Assembly (NCBI GenBank): GCA_021780395.1 | Contig: JAJXYU010000301.1 | Coordinates: forward strand, 1 to 23,055 | DNA from: Pseudomonadota bacterium | GTDB taxonomy: Bacteria; Pseudomonadota; Gammaproteobacteria; Steroidobacterales; Steroidobacteraceae | Length of the DNA: 23,055 nt | Direction: 5' to 3' | In this document: in pieces, positions 15,353-22,496 of the stretch | Numbering within the stretch: position 1 is the stretch's first letter | Layout of the letters: each line of letters opens with the position of its first letter | Position numbers and translations under genes: made by a program | The notes under the pieces: generated by a model | Databases searched by the model: none | What the model was told of the DNA's origin: nothing | Seen by the model: only the letters and a program-made list of their open reading frames with translations

Positions 15353-17359
15353 GTGACCGCCGCCCTCGGAACCCCGCTCGCGCAGATCCTCGCGCTGTTG
15401 TGCGCGTGGATCGCGATCGGCGCGGCCGGCCTGGTGCGACCCTCGAGCCTGAAGGTCGCCGGCCGGACGCTGTTTCCGCTCGGCGCGGTCTGCGGCGCCG
15501 CGATCGCCGCGATCGCCGCGGTCCACCTCGGCGGGCCGCCCGAGCGGCTGGAACTCGTGATCGGCCTGCCGGCGCTGCCGATGCACCTGCGGCTCGACCC
15601 GCTGTCGGCGGCGTTCCTCGTGCTGCTCGGCGCCGCGAGCGCCGGGATCTCGCTGTTCGGCGCCGGCTACTTTCGCGTCGGGCAGGGCACCGCGCCCGGC
15701 TTGCTGTGCTTCGAATACCACCTGTTCCTCGCGAGCATGGGGTTCGTGCTGCTCGCCGACGACGCCTACGCGTTCATGGTCGCCTGGGAGACGATGGCGT
15801 TGTCGTCGTACTTCCTGGTCACGTCGCAGCACCGGATCGGCGAGATCCGCCGCGCCGGCTTCCTGTACCTGCTGATGGCGCACCTCGGTGCGCTCGCGAT
15901 CCTGCTGTGCTTCGGTGTGCTGCAGGGCGGGAGCTGGCACTTCACGTTCGACGCGATGCGCACCGCACACCTTTCCGGCGGCTGGGCCGCGGCCGCGTTC
16001 CTGCTCGCGCTCGCGGGCTTCGGGGCGAAGGCGGGGCTCGTGCCGCTGCACGTCTGGCTGCCGGAGGCCCACCCCGCCGCGCCCTCGCCGGTGTCGGCGT
16101 TGATGAGCGGCGTGATGCTGAAGATCGCGATCTACGGGATGCTGCGGGTCGTGTTCGACCTGCTGCACGGGCTGCCGGCCTGGTGGGGGCTCGTGCCGGT
16201 CGCGCTCGGGCTGTTCAGCGCGCTCTACGGCATCGTATTCGCCGCGGCCCAGACCGACATGAAGCGCCTGCTCGCGTACTCCTCGATCGAGAACGTCGGG
16301 ATCCTGTTCACCGGAATCGGTCTCGCGATGGTGTTCCACGGCGCCGCGATGCCGGCCGTCGCGACGCTCGCGTTGATCGCGGTCCTCTACCACGCCTTGA
16401 ACCATGCGTTCATGAAGAGCCTGCTGTTCCTCGGCACCGGTTCGGTGCTCCACTCGACCGGCGAGCGCAATCTCGGCCGGCTTGGCGGCCTGATCCACCG
16501 GATGCCCTGGGTCGCCTGGCTCACCCTCGTCGGCGTGCTCGCGATCGCGGGACTGCCGCCGCTGAACGGCTTCGTCTCCGAGTGGCTGCTGTTGCAAGCC
16601 TTCCTGCACGCCCACGAAGTGCCGTATCCGTTCGTCGACATGCTGCTGCCGCTCGGCGCCGGCCTGGTCGCGCTGGTCGCGGCACTCGCCGGTTACGTGA
16701 TGGTCAAGTTCTACGGCGTCGTGTTCCTCGGCCAGCCGCGCGAGGCCGCGCTCGCCACCGCCCATGACGCGGGATGGATGGAGCGGGCGGGACTCGGCTG
16801 GCTCGCACTCGGCTGTGTCGCGCTCGGGCTGCTGCCCGCGATGGTGGTGCCGGCGCTCGGCAAGGTCGCGAGCAGCCTCGGCGTCGGCGCCTTGCCGGCG
16901 GGCGGCGGATCGTGGTGGATGCTGGCGCCCCTCGGTCCGCAATCGATCTCGTATGCGCCGCCGATCTTCGCGGGGACGGTGATCGCGGGCGTCCTGCTCA
17001 CCGTGCTCGTGGTCCGTCTGACCTATCGCCGGCTGGTACGCCGCGCACCGCCGTGGACCTGCGGCGGCGATGCCCTGACCGGGCGGACGCAGGATACCGC
17101 CGAGGGCTTCGGGCAACCGATCCGCCACCTGTTCACCCCGTGGTTCGCGATGCGGCGCAGCCTGCCGACGCCGTTCGATGCGGCGCCGCGCTATTCGGTC
17201 GAGATCGGCGATCGGGTCTGGCGCGCGCTGTACGAGCCGCTCGCGGGCTGGGTCGACCGCGGCGCCGAGTTCTGCGCGGTGTTCCAGCGGGGCCGGATCT
17301 CGACCTACCTGCTCTATGCGCTCGCGACGCTGTGCTTGCTGCTCGCGCTGGTGCTATGA
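15353..17359 (+). CDS. HyfB-like antiporter-type membrane subunit of an Ehr complex
   Basis: This 668-residue subunit is homologous to HyfB/HycC and to NuoL/M/N of complex I, and is placed in the proton-translocating membrane arm. Its length nearly equals E. coli HyfB (672). Key residues are in place: E146 in AWETMALSSY (helix 5), K226 in FGAKAGLVPLHVWLPEAHP (helix 7), a histidine-rich YHALNHAFMKS with K355 (helix 12), and a long tail with the HyfB-like C-terminal helix ending LLLALVL. The start is uncertain: GTG at 15353 fits the promoter best, but lacks a good Shine-Dalgarno; upstream in-frame starts (TTG 15284, ATG 15299) overlap the -10 box. The stop overlaps the ATG of the next gene by 4 bases. 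It is the first gene of the six-gene operon. Confidence 0.92.
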   Translation: MTAALGTPLAQILALLCAWIAIGAAGLVRPSSLKVAGRTLFPLGAVCGAAIAAIAAVHLGGPPERLELVIGLPALPMHLRLDPLSAAFLVLLGAASAGISLFGAGYFRVGQGTAPGLLCFEYHLFLASMGFVLLADDAYAFMVAWETMALSSYFLVTSQHRIGEIRRAGFLYLLMAHLGALAILLCFGVLQGGSWHFTFDAMRTAHLSGGWAAAAFLLALAGFGAKAGLVPLHVWLPEAHPAAPSPVSALMSGVMLKIAIYGMLRVVFDLLHGLPAWWGLVPVALGLFSALYGIVFAAAQTDMKRLLAYSSIENVGILFTGIGLAMVFHGAAMPAVATLALIAVLYHALNHAFMKSLLFLGTGSVLHSTGERNLGRLGGLIHRMPWVAWLTLVGVLAIAGLPPLNGFVSEWLLLQAFLHAHEVPYPFVDMLLPLGAGLVALVAALAGYVMVKFYGVVFLGQPREAALATAHDAGWMERAGLGWLALGCVALGLLPAMVVPALGKVASSLGVGALPAGGGSWWMLAPLGPQSISYAPPIFAGTVIAGVLLTVLVVRLTYRRLVRRAPPWTCGGDALTGRTQDTAEGFGQPIRHLFTPWFAMRRSLPTPFDAAPRYSVEIGDRVWRALYEPLAGWVDRGAEFCAVFQRGRISTYLLYALATLCLLLALVL

Positions 17360-18306
17360 GACCCATCGACTGGCTGACACAGGTGCTCGAAGTGGTCGCG
17401 GCGCTCGTGGTCGCGCCGTTGTTCCAGGGCTGGGTGAACCAATGCCGTGCGTGGCTGCAGAACCGGCGGGCGCCGCCGCTGTGGCAGGTCTACCGCGGCA
17501 TCCGCAAGCTCTTCCACAAGGACGCGGTGATCGCGACGAACGCCTCGCCGCTGTTCCGGGTCGCGCCCTACGTGGTGTTCGCGACGATGCTGGCCGCGGC
17601 GGCGGTGATCCCGTCCATGGGTACACGCCTGCCGTTCAGCCCCGCGGCCGACGCGATCGCGTTGGTCGGTCTGTTCGCGACCGCGCGCATGTTCCTCGCG
17701 CTCGCCGCGATGGACGTCGGCACGCCGTTCGGAACGCTCGGCGCGCGCCGCGAGATGATGGTCGGATTCCTCGCGGAGCCGGCGCTCCTGATGGTGATCT
17801 TCGTCGCCGCGCTGACCTCGTCGACCACCGCGTTGCCGTCGATCGCGGAGCGCCTCGCGACCGGGCCGATCACGCTGTCGCCGAGCCTCGCGTTCATCGG
17901 CGTCGCGTTCACGATGGTGCTGCTCGCCGAGAACGGCCGCCTGCCGATCGACAACCCGGCGACCCATCTCGAGTTGACGATGATCCACGAGGCGATGCTG
18001 CTCGAGTACTCCGCGCGGCACCTCGCGCTGATGGAGTTCGCATCCGCCCTGAAGCTGATGAACTACGCGTGCATCGGCTTCGCGCTGTTCATTCCCTGGG
18101 GCACCGCGACCGGCGTCACCGGACCGTTCGCGCTCGCCGCCGCGATCCCCGCGCTCGCCGCGAAGCTCGTGGTCGCCGGCGCGGCGCTCGCGCTGATCGA
18201 GACCGCGTCGGCGAAGCTGCGGGTGTTCCGCGCGCCGGAGTTCCTCGCGGCGGCGTTCCTGTTCGCGGTGCTCGGCATGCTCGTGCACCTGCTGCTCGGA
18301 GCTTGA
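17356..18306 (+). CDS. HyfC-like (NuoH/HycD family) membrane subunit
   Basis: This 316-residue subunit matches the NuoH/HycD/HyfC family, the membrane protein joining the peripheral redox arm to the pump modules; E. coli HyfC has 315 residues. It has about eight hydrophobic helices. Conserved cytoplasmic-side features are LFHKD (near residue 55), LGARREMM in the middle, and ENGRLPIDNPATHLELTMIHE (E192 onward) with the acidic cluster used in the proton path. It begins at the ATG overlapping the upstream stop by 4 bases (ATGA), a sign of translational coupling. The gene after it starts 4 bases beyond the stop. The family call is firm. Confidence 0.94.
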   Translation: MRPIDWLTQVLEVVAALVVAPLFQGWVNQCRAWLQNRRAPPLWQVYRGIRKLFHKDAVIATNASPLFRVAPYVVFATMLAAAAVIPSMGTRLPFSPAADAIALVGLFATARMFLALAAMDVGTPFGTLGARREMMVGFLAEPALLMVIFVAALTSSTTALPSIAERLATGPITLSPSLAFIGVAFTMVLLAENGRLPIDNPATHLELTMIHEAMLLEYSARHLALMEFASALKLMNYACIGFALFIPWGTATGVTGPFALAAAIPALAAKLVVAGAALALIETASAKLRVFRAPEFLAAAFLFAVLGMLVHLLLGA

Positions 18307-18310
18307 ACCG

Positions 18311-18979
18311 ATGGCCCATACCCCGTTCGTGATGCAACTGCTCGACTCGCTCGCGGCGCTGCTGCTGCTGCTGTCGTTCGCGATGCTAGCGCAGCGTCGC
18401 GTCGCCACCCTGGTCGAGCTGTTCGCGCTGCAGGGAGGGGTGCTGTGCGCGGCGACCTTGCTGCTCGCGTGGCGCACCGGCGACGGCAACCTGCTGCTGT
18501 CGGCCGCGCTGACGCTCTCGCTCAAGGTGCTCGCGCTGCCGTGGCTGCTGCGGCGCATGATCCGGCGGCTCGGCGTCTACTGGGACACGGATCCGTTGCT
18601 CAACATCCCGGGCACGATGCTCGTCGGCGTGCTGATCGTCGTGTTCTCGTTCGGGCTCGCGCAACCGATCTCCGCGCTCGCGAGCACCGCGACCCGCAGC
18701 GCGATCGGGATCGCGGTCGCGGTGATCCTGCTCGCCTTCCTGACGATGATCACGCGCCGCAAGGCGATGTCGCAGGTCATCGGCTTCCTGTCGATGGAGA
18801 ACGGGCTGTTCTTCGGAGCGATGAGCGCGACGTACGGGATGCCGATGGTCGTCGAGCTCGGTGTCGCGCTCGACGTGCTGGTGGCGATGCTGGTGCTCGG
18901 CGTGTTCTTCTTCCAGATCCGCGAGCAGTTCGACAGCCTCGATCTCGACCGCCTGGAATCGCACCAGGGAGGACGCTGA
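18311..18979 (+). CDS. HyfE-like membrane subunit
   Basis: This 222-residue, highly hydrophobic protein corresponds to hydrogenase-4 subunit E (E. coli HyfE has 216 residues), a membrane subunit related to NuoK in its early helices and typical of group 4 hydrogenases and Ehr complexes rather than of complex I. Features include an N-terminal helix with LLLLLSFAML, a basic loop RRMIRRLG, and LSMENGLFFGAM, which resembles the glutamate-bearing helix of NuoK-type subunits. The C-terminus has a soluble charged tail (FDSLDLDRLESHQGGR). Start at 18311 is 4 bases after the upstream stop; its own stop directly abuts the next start. Confidence 0.9.
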   Translation: MAHTPFVMQLLDSLAALLLLLSFAMLAQRRVATLVELFALQGGVLCAATLLLAWRTGDGNLLLSAALTLSLKVLALPWLLRRMIRRLGVYWDTDPLLNIPGTMLVGVLIVVFSFGLAQPISALASTATRSAIGIAVAVILLAFLTMITRRKAMSQVIGFLSMENGLFFGAMSATYGMPMVVELGVALDVLVAMLVLGVFFFQIREQFDSLDLDRLESHQGGR

Positions 18980-20440
18980 ATGGACCTGCTCGCGCTGCTC
19001 GTGACCCCGTTGGCCGGCGCGTTCGTGCTCGCCTGGACCGGCGCCGGGCGACGCGCGCCGGAGGTGAACACCGCGTTCAGCCTGGCGACGTTCGCGGCCG
19101 CGGCCACGCTCGCATGGCGGGTCGCGACGCGCGGCGATGCGACGTTCGCGAACGACGAGTTCTTCATCGACCCGTTCAACGCATTCCTGGTGGCCCTGAC
19201 GGCGTTCGTCGGGCTCACGACCTCGCTGTTCTCGCGGCCGTACATGCGCATCGAGGCGGACGACCGCCGGGTGAGCCCCGGGGCGCTGCGCCTGTATCAC
19301 GCGATGTATCAGCTGTTCATCGGCACGATGCTGCTCGCGCTCACGACGAACAACCTCGGCCTGATGTGGGTCGCGATGGAGGCGGCGACCCTGTCGACGG
19401 TGCTGCTGGTCTCGCTGTACCGCACCCCGGCGGCTCTCGAGGCCGGCTGGAAGTACTTCATCCTGTGCGGCGTCGGCATCGCCCAGGCACTGTTCGGCAC
19501 GATCCTGTTGTACATCGCCGCGGAACGGGTGCTCGGCGCGCAGGGGGTCGGTGCGCTGCTGTGGACCCATCTCGACGCGGTCAAGGGCCAGCTCGAACCG
19601 CGGGTGCTCAGCATCGCGTTCGTGTTCCTGCTGGTCGGCTACGGCACGAAGACCGGACTGGTGCCGCTGCACAACTGGCTGCCGGACGCTCACGCGGAGG
19701 GTCCGACACCGATCTCGGCGGTGCTCTCCGGCCTGCTGCTCAACGTCGCGATCTACGCGGTCGTTCGCTGCAAGGTGCTGGTCGAGGGATCGTTGCACTC
19801 GGCCTGGCCGGGGCGGATGTTGATGGGCTTCGGCCTGGTCTCGGTCCTGGTCGCCTCGTTCTCGCTGTGGCGTCAACGGGACATCAAGCGGCTGTTCGCG
19901 TTCTCCTCGATCGAGCACATGGGGCTGGTCGCGTTCGCGTTCGGCATGGGAGGACCGGTCGCGAATTTCGCGGCGCTGCTGCACATGACCGTGCACTCGC
20001 TGACGAAGTCCGCGATCTTCTTCGCGGCCGGCCATGCGGCGCAGAAGTCCGGTTCGCAGTCGATCGAGCGCATCCGCGGCCTCGCGACCGTGAGCCCGAC
20101 GGTCGGCTGGGGGCTGATGATCGGTGCGCTCGCGATCCTCGGCGTTCCACCCTTCGGGGTGTTCGCGAGCGAGTTCCTGATCCTCACGACGGCGATGCGC
20201 GATCATCCCTGGACGACGCCGATCCTGCTGCTGAGTTTCGCGGTCGCGTTCGCGGCGATCTTCTCGCGGGTCCAGTCGATGGTGTTCGGCGACACGACGC
20301 TGCGGCGGCTGCCGCACTCGCCGGCGCTGCTGCCGGTGTTCGTCCATCTGGGTCTGGTGCTGATGCTCGGCCTGTTCATCCCGCCGTTCCTCGCGACCTG
20401 GTACGGTGCGGCGGCGCGGCTGATCGGCGGGGGTGGGTGA
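18980..20440 (+). CDS. HyfF-like antiporter-type membrane subunit
   Basis: This 486-residue protein is a NuoL/M/N-type proton-conducting antiporter subunit most like HyfF (E. coli 526 residues). It shows E134 in WVAMEAATLSTV, K224 in GYGTKTGLVPLHNWLPDAHA, and K343 in MTVHSLTKSAIFF, the residues expected for the proton path, plus the characteristic FSSIEHMGLVAFAFG. The ATG at 18980 immediately follows the TGA of the preceding gene; GGGAGG lies 9-14 bases upstream. With the HyfB-like protein it gives two pump-type subunits in the operon. HyfD, a third such subunit in E. coli hydrogenase-4, is missing. Confidence 0.93.
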   Translation: MDLLALLVTPLAGAFVLAWTGAGRRAPEVNTAFSLATFAAAATLAWRVATRGDATFANDEFFIDPFNAFLVALTAFVGLTTSLFSRPYMRIEADDRRVSPGALRLYHAMYQLFIGTMLLALTTNNLGLMWVAMEAATLSTVLLVSLYRTPAALEAGWKYFILCGVGIAQALFGTILLYIAAERVLGAQGVGALLWTHLDAVKGQLEPRVLSIAFVFLLVGYGTKTGLVPLHNWLPDAHAEGPTPISAVLSGLLLNVAIYAVVRCKVLVEGSLHSAWPGRMLMGFGLVSVLVASFSLWRQRDIKRLFAFSSIEHMGLVAFAFGMGGPVANFAALLHMTVHSLTKSAIFFAAGHAAQKSGSQSIERIRGLATVSPTVGWGLMIGALAILGVPPFGVFASEFLILTTAMRDHPWTTPILLLSFAVAFAAIFSRVQSMVFGDTTLRRLPHSPALLPVFVHLGLVLMLGLFIPPFLATWYGAAARLIGGGG

Positions 20441-20441
20441 G

Positions 20442-21926
20442 ATGCCGCTGCGGCACTGGCTCGCGGCCTTCGAGCCGATCGCGGACGATGCCGCGGTCCG
20501 CCCTCTGCGTGTCGGCGCGGAGGACTGGCGCCGCCTCGCCGAGGACGTGGCCGCGTCCGGCGGGCGATTGCTCGCGCTCTGGGGGCAGGACGCGACCGCG
20601 GGTCGTCCGGCGGTGTTCGCCGCGTACCAGACCGCGGCCGGCCTGTGGATCGCCGAGCTCGTGTGCGACGCGCCGGCCGTCGCGGACGATCCGTATCCCG
20701 GGCTGCAGGATCTCTACCCGTTCGCCGGGCGGATGCAGCGGGCGATCCGTGACCTTCACGGGCTGCGATCGACCGATCCGGATCATCGGCCCTGGCTGCG
20801 GCATGCGCCCGGCGAAGCCTATGAGTTCGTCCGCGTCGAAGGCGACGGTGTGCACGAGATCCCGGTCGGACCGGTTCACGCCGGGATCATCGAGCCGGGA
20901 CATTTTCGCTTCTCGGTCGTCGGCGAGAAGGTGCTGCGGCTCGAACAGCGACTCGGCTTCGCGCACAAGGGCATCGAACGGCGTTTCCTCGAGTTCGCCG
21001 CGCTCGACGGCTCCCGGCTCGCGGCGCGGGTCTCGGGCGATTCGGCGGTCGCGTATTCCTGGGCGTATTGCATCGCGTTGGAGTCGCAGTGGGGTGTCCG
21101 GATCCCGCGGCGCGCGCAGTGGCTGCGCGCGCTCGCGCTCGAACTCGAACGCATCGCCAACCATCTCGGCGATCTCGGCGCGCTCGGCAACGACGCCGGT
21201 TTCGCGTTCGGGCTCACGCAGTTCTCCCGCCTCAAGGAACAGGTGCTCCGCGCGACCGAACACGCGCTCGGCCAGCGGTATGCGATGGACTGGGTGGTGC
21301 CGGGTGGAGTCTCGCGCGAGTTGCCGCCCGACGCAGCCACCGCGCTCGACCGATGCCTCGCCGAGGTCGGCGCCGAGAGCGTGGTGCTGCGAGGGATCTA
21401 CGAGGAGCATGCGGGCGTACGCGACCGATTCACCGGCACCGGCGCGATCGCGCCGGATCTCGCGGCGCGACTCGGGCTCACCGGCCTCGCCGGTCGCGCG
21501 AGCGGCCAGGTCCAGGATCTGCGCCGCGACCTTCGCTTCCCGCCCTACGAGGAGCTGCGCCCGGCGATCGGCGGCGCGGTGTCCGGGGACGTGGCCGCGC
21601 GGGTCGCGGTGCGTTTCGACGAACTGCTGGAGTCCTGCCGGCTCGGGCGGCGGATCCTCGCGCAATTGCCGGGCGGCGATTCGCGGGTGGCGGTCGTCGC
21701 GCCGGCGCCGGCCGCGTTCGGGGTCGGAGCGGTCGAGGGTTGGCGCGGCCCGGTGCTGGTCGCGCTCGCGACGGCGGCCGGCGGGCGCATCCGCCGCTGC
21801 CATCCGCACGATCCGTCCTGGCAGAACTGGCCGGCGCTCGAGCACGCGGTGATCGACAACATCGTTCCGGACTTCCCGCTGATCAACAAGTCGTTCAATT
21901 TGTCGTACAGCGGCCACGACCTCTAG
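20442..21926 (+). CDS. HyfG/HycE-like (NuoCD-type) large subunit lacking the [NiFe] cysteine ligands
   Basis: This 494-residue protein fuses a NuoC-like domain (residues 1 to about 135, with YPGLQDLYPFAGRMQRAIRD) to a NuoD/hydrogenase-large-subunit domain that keeps GPVHAGIIEPGHFRF (H146 on) and GFAHKGIERRF. The nickel-binding motifs are gone. At the N-terminal motif, usually R-x-C-G-x-C-x-x-x-H, the sequence is RVSGDSAVAY, with S198 and S201 for the cysteines and Y205 for the histidine. At the C-terminal motif, usually D-P-C-x-x-C, it is NLSYSG, with S488 and G491. It ends three residues later, without the maturation peptide of HycE. It therefore cannot hold a standard [NiFe] site and should not be called a hydrogenase. 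ATG 20442 lies 1 base after the upstream stop; in-frame GTG 20433 is an alternative. Confidence 0.92.
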   Translation: MPLRHWLAAFEPIADDAAVRPLRVGAEDWRRLAEDVAASGGRLLALWGQDATAGRPAVFAAYQTAAGLWIAELVCDAPAVADDPYPGLQDLYPFAGRMQRAIRDLHGLRSTDPDHRPWLRHAPGEAYEFVRVEGDGVHEIPVGPVHAGIIEPGHFRFSVVGEKVLRLEQRLGFAHKGIERRFLEFAALDGSRLAARVSGDSAVAYSWAYCIALESQWGVRIPRRAQWLRALALELERIANHLGDLGALGNDAGFAFGLTQFSRLKEQVLRATEHALGQRYAMDWVVPGGVSRELPPDAATALDRCLAEVGAESVVLRGIYEEHAGVRDRFTGTGAIAPDLAARLGLTGLAGRASGQVQDLRRDLRFPPYEELRPAIGGAVSGDVAARVAVRFDELLESCRLGRRILAQLPGGDSRVAVVAPAPAAFGVGAVEGWRGPVLVALATAAGGRIRRCHPHDPSWQNWPALEHAVIDNIVPDFPLINKSFNLSYSGHDL

Positions 21927-21947
21927 GCGCGCCGCGAAGGAGGGAGG

Positions 21948-22496
21948 GTGCTGAAGACCTTACGCCAGATCCAACGGACCGGCATCGTGACGGAGCCGGT
22001 GCCGGCGCCGGACCCCACGCTGCGGATCCGCGCGGTGCTGGAGCAGCGGATCCTCGGGATCCTGGGGCGTGCGCTCGCGATACGCATGGTCGACGCCGGA
22101 TCGTGCAACGGCTGCGAGCTCGAGGTGAATGCGCTCACGAATCCGATCTACAACATCGAAGGACTCGGCGTGCATTTCGTCGCGAGCCCGCGCCACGCGG
22201 ACCTGCTGCTCGTCAGCGGACCGGTGACCACCGCGATGCGCGATCCGCTGCTGCGGGTCTACGAGGCGACGCCCGACCCGAAACTCGTCGTCGCCATCGG
22301 AGATTGCGGCCGTGACGGGGGGGTGTTCGGTTGCGGCGGTCCGAGCCTCGGCGCCGTCGCGAACGTGATTCCGGTCGACGTCGTCGTCCCCGGCTGCCCG
22401 CCGAGCCCGAACCGGCTGCTCGCCGGGATCCTCGCCGCGCTAGACGCGTCGGCCGCGCTCGATGTCCGGCAGGAAGGCGGCGGTCGCGCCGAGTAG
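21948..22496 (+). CDS. HyfI-like (NuoB family) small subunit with [4Fe-4S] ligands
   Basis: This 182-residue protein is of the NuoB/HycG/HyfI family. Cysteines able to bind a [4Fe-4S] cluster are kept: C53 and C56 in GSCNGCE, C120 in IGDCGRDGG, and C150 in VPGCPPSP; C129 is additional. The first pair is spaced as CxxC, as in hydrogenases, not adjacent as in complex I. E. coli HyfI is longer (252). A GTG start at 21948 is preceded by AAGGAGGGAGG. The gene is 21 bases downstream of the large-subunit gene and ends the operon; its last 57 bases overlap the convergent MFS gene. In this complex it would carry the only visible iron-sulfur cluster. Confidence 0.92.
   Translation: MLKTLRQIQRTGIVTEPVPAPDPTLRIRAVLEQRILGILGRALAIRMVDAGSCNGCELEVNALTNPIYNIEGLGVHFVASPRHADLLLVSGPVTTAMRDPLLRVYEATPDPKLVVAIGDCGRDGGVFGCGGPSLGAVANVIPVDVVVPGCPPSPNRLLAGILAALDASAALDVRQEGGGRAE

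Noticed and set aside
14510..17128. Reading the cytochrome b561 frame as one 872-residue protein
   Set aside because: Only the last 172 residues have meaning. An ATG at 15028 with Shine-Dalgarno starts them, and the upstream extension is antisense to the HyfB-like gene.
18445..21852. Plus-strand open frame of 1135 codons through the Ehr operon
   Set aside because: It is out of frame with the HyfE-, HyfF- and HyfG-like genes that fill the same DNA and shows only Arg/Ser/Pro-rich low-complexity sequence.
15353..22496. Annotation as functional hydrogenase-4 or formate hydrogenlyase
   Set aside because: The large subunit lacks all four [NiFe] cysteine ligands, and no formate dehydrogenase or ferredoxin-like subunit is encoded here.
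15353..22496. Annotation as a respiratory complex I (nuo) operon
   Set aside because: The small subunit has a hydrogenase-type CxxC, a HyfE-like subunit is present, and NuoE/F/G/I/A/J/K are absent.
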